DNA of 9,144 nucleotides from Pseudomonadota bacterium. Lineage in GTDB: Bacteria; Pseudomonadota; Alphaproteobacteria; Sphingomonadales; Sphingomonadaceae. Location of the stretch: assembly GCA_023422695.1 (NCBI GenBank), contig JAFAGN010000187.1:1-9144 (forward strand). The letters run 5' to 3'. Shown piece after piece: positions 1 to 5,770 of this stretch; position 1 is the first letter of the stretch, and every line of letters starts with the position of its first letter. A model generated the notes under the pieces. It had not been told where the DNA came from. It saw nothing but the letters and a program-made list of their open reading frames with translations, and did not search any database. The position numbers were made by a program, and so were the translations under genes.

Positions 1-22
1 CCCATGGATAGCGCGGCCTTCG

Positions 23-46
23 CGTGTCTCGACTTCGCTCGACACG
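23..46. repeat. Sphingomonad-type intergenic palindromic repeat
   Basis: An imperfect palindrome: CGTGT (23-27) pairs with ACACG (42-46), CGA (30-32) pairs with TCG (39-41), there is a two-base bulge, and the loop is CTTCGC. Read on the minus strand the core is the GTCGAGCGAAGTCGAG motif, which I recall as a very frequent intergenic element in Sphingomonadales genomes; that is memory, not a search. It lies about 45 bp downstream of the ampG stop codon, so it could also form a hairpin at the 3' end of that transcript. No T-run follows in the ampG direction, so I do not call it an intrinsic terminator. The rest of 1-89 shows no gene. Confidence 0.5.
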
Positions 47-89
47 AACGGGATTAAGGTGCTGGTTTTACCGCGCTCCCCGAACCCCT

Positions 90-1652
90 TTACGCCACCC
101 TAGGTGCCGGACCTTTCCACGCCAGCAGCGCCCCGGCGACGAGCGCGGCGAGCGACGCGTACATGATGGTCGATGCCAGTTCGAGTTGGTTGGCCAGCAG
201 CACACCGACGACGCCCGCGACGATCAGCGCGAAGCCGAAGATGCGGGCTGCACCGACGGGCTTGCGGAGCTTGCCTTCGTCGATCTCGACCGCGCCGCTC
301 TGGCGGATCGATTGCACCACATAGCCTTTGCGCCACATCATCCACAGCAGGATCATGCCGGGTATCGCGGCGAGCACCGTCAGCCCCCAGAAGCCGGTCC
401 AGCCAAGCTTCTCCGCGGCATAGCCGGCGGGGCCGGCCATGAAGGTCCGCCCGATCACCGCTACCGATGAGAGCAGCGCAAACTGCGTCGCCGTATAAGC
501 GATGTTCGACAATCCGGAGAGATAGACCGCGACGACGGTCAGGCCGATGCCGCTGGTGATATTTTCGGTGACGATCGCCGCAACGAGCATCCAGTAGCTG
601 TTACCCGCGATCGATAGCGCCATGAACATCAGGTTCGAAAACATCATCAGCAGCACCGAAACCAGAAGCGCCCTGCCCATACCGAGCCACAGCACGAATG
701 GTGCCCCCAACGCCGACCCGACAATGAGCGCAGCAAAGCCCCAGATCTTGTTGGCCGTGATATAGTCGAGATCGGCAAAATTCAGGTCGACGATCATCGG
801 GCCGAGCATGGCCTGCCCCATGGCATCGCCGACCTTATAGACCAGAATGAACAGCAGGATCATCAGCGCGCCATCGCGGGTCAGGAACTCGCGAAACGGA
901 TTGACCACGGTTTCGACGAGCCATTGGCCGGGCTTCATGCCCGATGCGTTGCTGAACCTGTCGACAAATTTGCCTTCACCGGCCCAGAAGGCACCGATGA
1001 CGGCGGGTACGACGCAGAGGGTTGTCAGGCCATAGGCCATCGCCCAGCCAAGCCCCAACCCTTCCTGCGAGGCGAAATAGATCGTCCCGGCGCCCGCGAT
1101 CAAATTGCCGGTGCGATAGCCGAACTGGTTCGTCGCGGTACCGTGCGCAAATTCGTCTTCTTCCAGGATTTCGATGCGATAGGCGTCGATGACGATATCT
1201 TGCGTTGCCGAGAAAAACGCCGTGACGACCGCCCAGAATAGGAACCAACGATAATCGTCCGGCTGCGGATCGCTCGCGCCCATTTGCCAGATCGAGATGA
1301 CAAGGAAGAACTGGACAAGGAACAGCCAGCTTCGCCGCTGGCCCAGCGCCTTGGTCAAAACCGGCAGGGGAACCTTGTCAACGATGGGCGCCCACAGGAA
1401 TTTGATCGTGTAGGGAATGCCGACCATCACCGCGAAACCGATGGCCGTCGGCGTGAAGCCGACTTTCGCCAGCCAGAAGGTCATGGTGGCGGCAATCAGC
1501 GTGAAGGGGAAACCGCTCGAAATACCGAGGAGAAAAGCGACCGCCGGATTCTTGCGCAGATAGGGACGGAAGGCGGGAACCGCGAGCGCGACGACGACCA
1601 GTCCGGCGAGGACACCGGCGAAAATGAGAAAACGGATAAAGTCGACGGACAT
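90..1652 (-). CDS. ampG: AmpG-family muropeptide MFS permease
   Basis: A 520-aa polytopic inner-membrane protein of the AmpG family, which imports GlcNAc-anhydro-muropeptides into the cytoplasm for peptidoglycan recycling. Family landmarks are GISSGFPF (43-50), FLWAPIVDK (85-93), GQRRSWL (104-110), FFSATQDIVIDAYR (146-159), GYRTGNLIAGAG (178-189), YKVGDAM (272-278) and FALLSS (391-396). Two further helices (about 470-512) form the C-terminal extension typical of AmpG. There is also a hydrophobic helix at about 6-25, ahead of where E. coli AmpG begins its first helix; it makes this protein longer than the ~490-aa E. coli protein. The start is supported by GGGGAG at 1659-1664, six bases before the ATG. 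The gene follows a response regulator on the same strand after 113 bp of palindrome-rich DNA. In enterobacteria AmpG supplies the inducer for AmpC beta-lactamase; no ampR or ampC is in the window. A relative with another amphipathic substrate cannot be excluded. Confidence 0.88.
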   Translation of the reverse strand: MSVDFIRFLIFAGVLAGLVVVALAVPAFRPYLRKNPAVAFLLGISSGFPFTLIAATMTFWLAKVGFTPTAIGFAVMVGIPYTIKFLWAPIVDKVPLPVLTKALGQRRSWLFLVQFFLVISIWQMGASDPQPDDYRWFLFWAVVTAFFSATQDIVIDAYRIEILEEDEFAHGTATNQFGYRTGNLIAGAGTIYFASQEGLGLGWAMAYGLTTLCVVPAVIGAFWAGEGKFVDRFSNASGMKPGQWLVETVVNPFREFLTRDGALMILLFILVYKVGDAMGQAMLGPMIVDLNFADLDYITANKIWGFAALIVGSALGAPFVLWLGMGRALLVSVLLMMFSNLMFMALSIAGNSYWMLVAAIVTENITSGIGLTVVAVYLSGLSNIAYTATQFALLSSVAVIGRTFMAGPAGYAAEKLGWTGFWGLTVLAAIPGMILLWMMWRKGYVVQSIRQSGAVEIDEGKLRKPVGAARIFGFALIVAGVVGVLLANQLELASTIMYASLAALVAGALLAWKGPAPRVA

Positions 1653-1692
1653 TCTGTGCTCCCCGCGGACCGCTGGCGAGCGGTTCTGTGCT
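1652..1692. repeat. 9-bp direct repeat flanking an inverted repeat, ampG leader
   Basis: The nonamer TTCTGTGCT occurs at 1652-1660 (overlapping the ampG start codon) and again at 1684-1692, 32 bp apart, about three helical turns. Between them is a perfect inverted repeat, ACCGCT (1669-1674), loop GGCG, AGCGGT (1679-1684). The arrangement could be an operator or an mRNA hairpin just 5' of the ampG ribosome binding site. A function is not shown. Confidence 0.4.
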
Positions 1693-1716
1693 TGGCGCCA
1701 AGGCCTAATGCCTTGG
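1691..1716. repeat. Overlapping palindromes upstream of ampG
   Basis: CTTGGCGCCAAG (1691-1702) is a perfect 12-bp palindrome. Its right half overlaps a second perfect inverted repeat, CCAAGGC (1698-1704), loop CTAAT, GCCTTGG (1710-1716). The central CCAAG can therefore pair with either flank but not both. The site lies between the response regulator stop and the ampG start, both on the minus strand. It could be a transcription factor site or alternative RNA hairpins. No T-run follows on the minus strand, so it is not a standard intrinsic terminator. Confidence 0.45.
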
Positions 1717-1739
1717 GGTCAAATTGGAAGCGGGTATTT

Positions 1740-1753
1740 GCCGCGTCCGCGGC
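1740..1753. repeat. Perfect GC inverted repeat after the response regulator stop
   Basis: GCCGCG (1740-1745), two bases, then CGCGGC (1748-1753), starting 12 bp past the stop codon of the response regulator on the minus strand. The stem is strong but no U-tract follows, so it may stabilise the 3' end or act with Rho rather than terminate by itself. In a GC-rich genome a short GC palindrome can also arise by chance. Confidence 0.3.
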
Positions 1754-1765
1754 CAGCCGTGCGGG

Positions 1766-2203
1766 TTACGCCGCCTCGGGTCGCCAATAGGTGACCAGCC
1801 CGCTGACCTTGCGCGGCATCTTGTTCTGACAGGTCATCGTTTCGACGGCGCGCAACGCGCTGACAAGCGCCGATGCGCTATGCGGCTTGCCCAGACAAGC
1901 GACGGCGATGTCGGCGGCGTCATCGGGGCACTGCCCGGTCACCAGCAGTACGGCGATGCCCCTATCGCGAGCCAGCCGGGCAACTTCGCGTCCCGTCATA
2001 TGCCCGGCAAGGCCCAGATCCAGCACCACCGCGTCAATCTGTTCATCGGCGATGATCGGTACCGCGGCCTCGCCCGAATCGACCGTCGCGACGATGTCAT
2101 ATCCGCTGTGTTTCAGCGTCCGCTCGTTGTCGAACGCGACCAGCGGATCATCCTCGATGATCAGCAGCCGCTTTATGCAGGACGGGCGGGACGCGAAGAG
2201 CAT
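1766..2203 (-). CDS. Single-domain response regulator (receiver only)
   Basis: A 145-aa protein consisting of one CheY-like receiver domain (about 11-121) and a ~24-residue basic tail that is not an evident output domain. Visible receiver residues are the acidic pocket E17/D18/D19 in LLIIEDDP, the phosphoacceptor D62 in AVVLDLGL, T89 in LLVTGQ and K106 in GKP. It should be a cytoplasmic phosphotransfer protein or a protein-interaction regulator. No partner histidine kinase is in the window. The LLVTGQ motif resembles receivers that work with HWE-type kinases; it lacks the FATGUY motif of SdrG-like stress regulators. I chose the ATG at 2203 because GAGGGAG (2209-2215) lies five to six bases upstream. 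The frame stays open a further 35 codons to 2308, but those residues do not look like part of the family and would cover the promoter-like site. An EcfG-type promoter match lies immediately upstream. Confidence 0.85.
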   Translation of the reverse strand: MLFASRPSCIKRLLIIEDDPLVAFDNERTLKHSGYDIVATVDSGEAAVPIIADEQIDAVVLDLGLAGHMTGREVARLARDRGIAVLLVTGQCPDDAADIAVACLGKPHSASALVSALRAVETMTCQNKMPRKVSGLVTYWRPEAA

Positions 2204-2216
2204 ATTGTCTCCCTCT

Positions 2217-2242
2217 AACGGCGCCATGACGCGCTCGGTTCC
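2217..2242 (-). promoter_or_regulatory. EcfG (general stress sigma factor)-like promoter
   Basis: On the minus strand GGAAC (2238-2242) is followed by a 17-bp spacer and CGTT (2217-2220). It can also be read as GGAACC-N16-CGTT. This matches the known alphaproteobacterial EcfG/SigT consensus GGAAC-N16-17-CGTT. It points at the response regulator, with CGTT 13 bases before its ATG. The predicted transcript start would then fall at or next to the Shine-Dalgarno sequence and leave a very short leader, which is the main weakness of the call. Confidence 0.5.
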
Positions 2243-2356
2243 TTCGTGCAAGATTGCTTCGGCTTCCCATCGACGAAGCGACACGTTTCCGGCTATGAGC
2301 GTGGCCACAGAGCAACACTATCGCTCGCATACCGACAGAAAGCCGTACCCGATCCG

Positions 2357-3220
2357 ATGACCACCCGTCGCCCTCCCCGCCCTGCGCCGCGGCCTGCCGC
2401 CAAGTCCGCCGCCGACCGCGATGCGCCGAAGGGCCGCCGTGCTGCGCGCGGCGTCGCTTCTGCGCTCAAGGCGAAACCCGCCGGCGCCGAACGCGATGAG
2501 GACGGGCCGCAGCGCATCGCCAAGCTGCTCGCGCGCGCCGGGGTCGGTTCGCGCCGCGATGTCGAGCGGATGGTCGAGGAAGGACGTATTGCGCTGAACG
2601 GCGTCGTTATCGTCCAGCCCGCACCGCTGCTGACTTCGCTCGACGGGTTGACCGTCGACGGCAATCCGGTGGCCAAACCCGTCTCGACCCGCCTTTACTG
2701 CTTTCACAAGCCCGCGGGCTGCATCACCGCGGCGCGCGATCCCAAGGGTCGCAAGACGATTTACGATTTGCTGCCTAAAGATCTGCCGCGACTGATGCCG
2801 GTCGGCCGACTCGACTACAATACCGAGGGATTGCTGCTGCTGACCAATGACGGAGCCTTCAAGCGCCAGCTCGAACTGCCCGCCAGCGGGGTCGAGCGCA
2901 CCTATCGTGCCCGCGCCTTTGGCGACATCAGCCAGGAACAGCTGGAAGAGCTGGCGATGGGGATCGAGATCGACGGGGTGCGTTACGGCAAGATCGATGC
3001 CAATCTGGAGCGACGCACCGGACGCAATCAGTGGATCGAAATGACGCTGACCGAAGGCAAGAACCGCGAAGTCCGCAAGGTGCTCGAACATTTCGGTTTG
3101 CAGGTCAGCCGCCTGATCCGCACCCGCTATGGCGCGTTCGAATTGGGCGATCTGCCAATGGGCGCGGTCGACGTCGTGCCGCGCGACGAATTGTTCAAAT
3201 TCCGCCGGCATATGGGCTGA
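2357..3220 (+). CDS. rluB: RluB-type 23S rRNA pseudouridine synthase
   Basis: A 287-aa protein of the RsuA/RluB/RluE/RluF family, which isomerises uridine to pseudouridine in rRNA; RluB modifies U2605 of 23S rRNA (E. coli numbering). A basic, low-complexity N-terminus (1-50) precedes an S4 RNA-binding domain (about 51-100, with RIAKLLARAGVGSRRDVE). The catalytic domain carries GRLDYNTEGLLLLTNDG (150-166) with the expected catalytic Asp153. NQWIEMTLTEGKNREVRKV (224-242) and SRLIRTRYG (251-259) are typical of the RluB branch, and the length is close to E. coli RluB. The frame is open upstream to a GTG at 2246, but the extra residues are unlike the family and would run through the divergent promoter region, so I prefer the ATG at 2357. 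No good Shine-Dalgarno is visible there. The stop is 5 bp before rsmD, which suggests an operon. Assignment to RluB rather than RluE/F rests on remembered motifs. Confidence 0.88.
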   Translation: MTTRRPPRPAPRPAAKSAADRDAPKGRRAARGVASALKAKPAGAERDEDGPQRIAKLLARAGVGSRRDVERMVEEGRIALNGVVIVQPAPLLTSLDGLTVDGNPVAKPVSTRLYCFHKPAGCITAARDPKGRKTIYDLLPKDLPRLMPVGRLDYNTEGLLLLTNDGAFKRQLELPASGVERTYRARAFGDISQEQLEELAMGIEIDGVRYGKIDANLERRTGRNQWIEMTLTEGKNREVRKVLEHFGLQVSRLIRTRYGAFELGDLPMGAVDVVPRDELFKFRRHMG

Positions 3221-3225
3221 CCGCG

Positions 3226-3768
3226 ATGCGAGTCATTTCAGGCGAATGGCGCGGCCGCAAGCTGCTGGCGCCCAAGGGCGACGCGACGCGGCCGACCGCC
3301 GATCGCACCCGCGAGACTTTGTTTTCGATGCTGACGAGTCGCCTGGGCAGTTTCGAGGGGCTAGTCGTTGCTGACCTGTTCGCGGGATCGGGCGCACTGG
3401 GGATCGAGGCGCTGTCGCGCGGCGCCGCGCGCTGCCTGTTCGCCGAACAGGATCGCGACGCGCTCGACGTCCTGCGCGGCAACCTGTCGACGTTGGGCGC
3501 GACCGCACGCGCCGACGTCCGCGCCGGTTCGGTCCTCGGCCTCGGCCCGGCGCCCCGCGCCTATGACCTGCTGATGCTCGACCCGCCTTATGCCACCGGC
3601 GCCGCCAGCGTCGCGCTCGACAAGCTGCACCGCCTTGGCTGGATCGGTGCCGACAGCTGGGTGTCGGTCGAAACCGGACATGGCGAAACCGTCGATGTCG
3701 CGGGCTTTGCCATCGACGCCGATCGCAAGGTCGGTAAGGCCAGACTGACCCTGCTACGCCTCGCCTAA
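3226..3768 (+). CDS. rsmD: 16S rRNA (guanine966-N2)-methyltransferase RsmD
   Basis: A 180-aa SAM-dependent methyltransferase that makes m2G966 in 16S rRNA during assembly of the 30S subunit. The N-terminal signature MRVISGEWRGRKL and TRPTADRTRETLFSML (21-36) are diagnostic of RsmD. The SAM-binding motif I is DLFAGSGALGIEALSRGA (50-67). The catalytic DPPY is at 119-122, after LLMLD. The length matches the family, which runs about 180-200 residues. The ATG at 3226 fits the start of the family exactly. It sits 5 bp after the rluB stop with no clear Shine-Dalgarno of its own, so translational coupling is likely. The gene converges with the NTF2-like gene, with 25 bp between the two stop codons. 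Confidence 0.93.
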   Translation: MRVISGEWRGRKLLAPKGDATRPTADRTRETLFSMLTSRLGSFEGLVVADLFAGSGALGIEALSRGAARCLFAEQDRDALDVLRGNLSTLGATARADVRAGSVLGLGPAPRAYDLLMLDPPYATGAASVALDKLHRLGWIGADSWVSVETGHGETVDVAGFAIDADRKVGKARLTLLRLA

Positions 3769-3790
3769 CCGCCGCCCAACGCGAGTTTTT
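3760..3790 (+). terminator. Possible weak terminator after rsmD
   Basis: CTCGC (3760-3764) can pair with GCGAG (3781-3785), which is followed directly by five T residues (3786-3790). The rsmD stop codon lies in the loop. The stem is only five base pairs and the loop is 16 bases, so this is a weak candidate. It lies in the short gap between two converging genes, where a terminator would be expected. Confidence 0.25.
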
Positions 3791-3793
3791 CGG

Positions 3794-4258
3794 CTAGCTC
3801 GCCGCTGGCGGCGTCCGAACGGCGTGAAACAGCTTGTTGATGATCTTCCATTCGCCGTCGACTTTCAGCAACGTCATGTAGTCGACGAAAGTGACGCCGG
3901 GGTAGGCAAGGTCCACCCTTGCGACGCCGGTGGTCGGCGTCAGATCGATGATCCGAAAGCTGCGCTTGCGCTGGGCTTCATCATCGCTCGGCTTGCCTAC
4001 CAATCCAGTCATCCATTCTTCGATCGGCATCGAGAGATAGCCTGCGCGGTTGTTCCCGATCATCCGCGCGTCTTTGTGAAACGCCAGTCGTGCGTAGTCG
4101 GGATTGCCCGTCTGGAGCGCCTTGATATAGTTTTCCACTGGCACCGAGGCGGCCTTGATCTCCGCATCATCTGCCGCCTTCTCCGTCGTCGTAGCCGCGA
4201 CGGGCGATACAAATACTGGCGTCAGGAACAGGGCGGTCAGCGCATAAGCAAATTTCAT
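3794..4258 (-). CDS. Secreted NTF2-like protein, putative lumazine-binding family
   Basis: A 154-aa protein with a Sec-type signal peptide: MKFAYALTALFLTPVFVSPVAA, cleavage probably after residue 22. The mature part (about 35-147) looks like an NTF2-fold, SnoaL-like domain of the kind annotated as 'putative lumazine-binding' (Lumazine_bd_2). Characteristic pieces are PVENYIKALQTGN (40-52), YARLAFHKDARMIG (55-68), MPIEEWMTG (77-85) and VDYMTLLKVDGEWKIINKLFHA (125-146, a family landmark). The family name reflects early similarity; a catalytic activity or ligand is not established, so I assign none. The protein should be periplasmic. AAAGG at 4265-4269, six bases before the ATG, supports the start. 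It lies 120 bp downstream of the MFS transporter on the same strand and may be co-transcribed with it. Confidence 0.75.
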   Translation of the reverse strand: MKFAYALTALFLTPVFVSPVAATTTEKAADDAEIKAASVPVENYIKALQTGNPDYARLAFHKDARMIGNNRAGYLSMPIEEWMTGLVGKPSDDEAQRKRSFRIIDLTPTTGVARVDLAYPGVTFVDYMTLLKVDGEWKIINKLFHAVRTPPAAS

Positions 4259-4337
4259 GGTCTGCCTTTCGATAGAGTCGTTGCAGCACTAGCCATCCTG
4301 CGCCGGGTTCGGGCCATTCTTTGACCAATATGCGCGT

Positions 4338-4367
4338 CCGTTCGACGAACAACGGGAAGCGCCGTTG
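4338..4367. repeat. Alternative hairpins between MFS gene and NTF2-like gene
   Basis: CAACGG (4350-4355) can pair with CCGTTG (4362-4367) across a six-base loop. Its AACGG part can instead pair with CCGTT (4338-4342). GTTCGACGAAC (4340-4350) is also self-complementary. The structures share bases and exclude one another. The site begins 11 bp past the MFS stop codon on the minus strand. It could mark the 3' end of the MFS transcript or an attenuator before the next gene, but no U-tract follows. Confidence 0.3.
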
Positions 4368-4378
4368 CGAGGGTTTGT

Positions 4379-5650
4379 TCAGGCTTGAGCAGTCTGTGTC
4401 CGCACCAGCCGTAAGCCCGCCCAGCTCACGAAGCCCGCGATCACCAGATACAGCCCGACCATTTCGGTCCCGCCGCGCTCTGCTAGTGCCTGCGCGACGA
4501 TCGGCGCCATCGCGCCGCCCAGGATGCCGCCGGCATTGAACGCGACCGACGCGCCGGTGTAGCGCACGCGCACGGGGAACAATCCGGTCAGCCAGCCGCC
4601 GAGCGGGCCGTACACCAGCCCCATGACAAACAGCGCCGTCGCCAGTCCCAGCCCGACGACAGGCCACGATCCCGATGCGAGCGCGGGGCCGAACAGGAAA
4701 CCGACCAGCACCGTCGCGCCGCACCCCCAGGTGAGCACACGGTGCGCGCTTGACGCGTCGCTGGCATATCCGGCGAAGATGATCCCGATCGCCATGAACA
4801 GGATCGCGCCGAGCTGGATCAGCAGAAACTGCTCCTTCGGATAACCCAGCGTCGTGGTGCCGTGCGCCAAGGCAAAGCTGGTCGCGAGGTAGAAGATCGC
4901 GAAGCAGGCGACGACGGCGAAGGTACCCGCCAGCGTCACGACCAGATGGTGGCGAAACAGCTCGCCCAGCGGTACCGGCACCGGCGCTTCGTTGGCCAAA
5001 GCGTCGGCAAAAGCCGGCGTCTCGCCGATCTTCAGCCGCACCCACAGCCCCAGCCCGACCAGCACCGCCGACAACAGGAAGGGGATGCGCCAGCCCCAGG
5101 CGACAAAATCACTGTCGCTCAGCCCAAGGCCGAGCAACAGGAACAGGCCGTTCGCCGCGATAAAGCCGACCGGCGCGCCAAGCTGCGGGAACATTCCGAA
5201 GCGCGACCGCCATCCGGACGGCGCATTCTCGACTGCCAGTAACGCCGCCCCCCCCCATTCGCCGCCAAGTCCGAACCCTTGCCCGAACCGGAGCAGGCAC
5301 AGCAGCAAGGGGGCGACCCAGCCGACCATCGCATAGGTCGGCAGAAATGCGATCAGCAGCGTCGATATCCCCATCAGCATCAGCGACGCCACCAAAGTCG
5401 ACTTGCGTCCGATCCGGTCGCCATAATGACCGAACACGATCGCGCCGACGGGCCGGGCAAAAAAGGCAAGGCCAAAGCTCATGAAGCTCAGCATCAGCTG
5501 CGCTGAGGGGGATTCCGACGGAAAGAACAGCGGGCCGAACACCAGCGCCGCGGCGGTGCCATAGATATAGAAATCGTAAAATTCGACCGCGGTGCCGACG
5601 AGGCTTGCCGTCAGGATACGCCGATGTTTGCGATAGGGTGCCAGATCCAC
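4379..5650 (-). CDS. MFS transporter, metabolite:H+ symporter (MHS) family
   Basis: A 423-aa inner-membrane transporter with about 12 predicted helices. MHS-family landmarks are EFYDFYIYGTAA (23-34), GHYGDRIGRKSTL (74-86, the MFS loop 2-3 signature), RFGQGFGLGGEWGGA (121-135), GWRIPFLLSA (186-195), KIGETPAF (207-214) and LFPVRVRYTGAS (357-368). Known relatives carry shikimate, proline/betaine, citrate or 2-oxoglutarate with protons; the substrate here cannot be read from sequence. The minus-strand frame stays open far upstream, antisense to the helicase gene, but the family start is MDLAPYRKHRR. I therefore choose the GTG at 5650, preceded by a strong purine-rich AGGGGAGGGG about eight bases upstream. 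A run of nine G residues (minus strand) encodes part of the conserved EWGGA motif. The gene diverges from the helicase gene across 120 bp. Confidence 0.85.
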   Translation of the reverse strand: MDLAPYRKHRRILTASLVGTAVEFYDFYIYGTAAALVFGPLFFPSESPSAQLMLSFMSFGLAFFARPVGAIVFGHYGDRIGRKSTLVASLMLMGISTLLIAFLPTYAMVGWVAPLLLCLLRFGQGFGLGGEWGGAALLAVENAPSGWRSRFGMFPQLGAPVGFIAANGLFLLLGLGLSDSDFVAWGWRIPFLLSAVLVGLGLWVRLKIGETPAFADALANEAPVPVPLGELFRHHLVVTLAGTFAVVACFAIFYLATSFALAHGTTTLGYPKEQFLLIQLGAILFMAIGIIFAGYASDASSAHRVLTWGCGATVLVGFLFGPALASGSWPVVGLGLATALFVMGLVYGPLGGWLTGLFPVRVRYTGASVAFNAGGILGGAMAPIVAQALAERGGTEMVGLYLVIAGFVSWAGLRLVRTQTAQA

Positions 5651-5707
5651 GGCCGATGCCCCTCCCCTTGTTGATCCCGCCGCCTTGGACGCGACGAGGC
5701 GATCGGC

Positions 5708-5729
5708 GCAAGGCGAAAATGCGCCTTGC
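5708..5729. repeat. Perfect 8-bp inverted repeat between divergent genes
   Basis: GCAAGGCG (5708-5715), loop AAAATG, CGCCTTGC (5722-5729): a perfect stem with a six-base loop. It lies between the MFS gene and the helicase gene, which are transcribed away from each other. It could be an operator serving one or both promoters, or an RNA hairpin in the helicase leader. In the leader reading, an AAGG ribosome-binding-like sequence sits in the 5' arm and an ATG (5719-5721) begins in the loop. Confidence 0.5.
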
Positions 5730-5760
5730 CAAGCTGGACAGCTCGCGCCGCGTTCCCTAA
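5719..5760 (+). CDS. Possible 13-codon leader ORF upstream of uvrD
   Basis: ATG at 5719, 13 codons (MRLAKLDSSRRVP), TAA at 5758-5760, ending 10 bases before the helicase GTG. AAGG (5710-5713), five bases upstream of the ATG, would be a fair ribosome binding site, better than anything in front of the GTG itself. Three arginines and two lysines in 13 residues are notable, but high-GC sequence gives such runs easily. It may be a translated leader coupled to the helicase gene, or simply chance. No homologue is known to me. Confidence 0.2.
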   Translation: MRLAKLDSSRRVP

Positions 5761-5770
5761 TCGTTCGCGC

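Noticed and set aside
1717..1722. TTGACC on the minus strand as a -35 box for ampG
   Set aside because: No acceptable -10 box is found 15-19 bp downstream; the sequence there is GC-rich palindrome.
2632..2644. 13-base copy of the repeat core (GACTTCGCTCGAC) identical to 31-43
   Set aside because: It lies inside rluB and encodes ordinary residues of the S4-domain region in frame (TSLDG). It lacks the outer arms of the palindrome, so I treat it as chance similarity rather than a second repeat.
2318..3211. Minus-strand open frame (297 codons) opposite rluB
   Set aside because: The plus strand holds the complete S4 and pseudouridine synthase motifs. The antisense translation has no family features.
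3800..3813. Inverted repeat CGCCG-CTGG-CGGCG as a terminator for the NTF2-like gene
   Set aside because: It lies within the last codons of the gene and no T-run follows on the minus strand. The nearby T5 (3786-3790) is in the orientation for plus-strand transcripts and precedes this hairpin.
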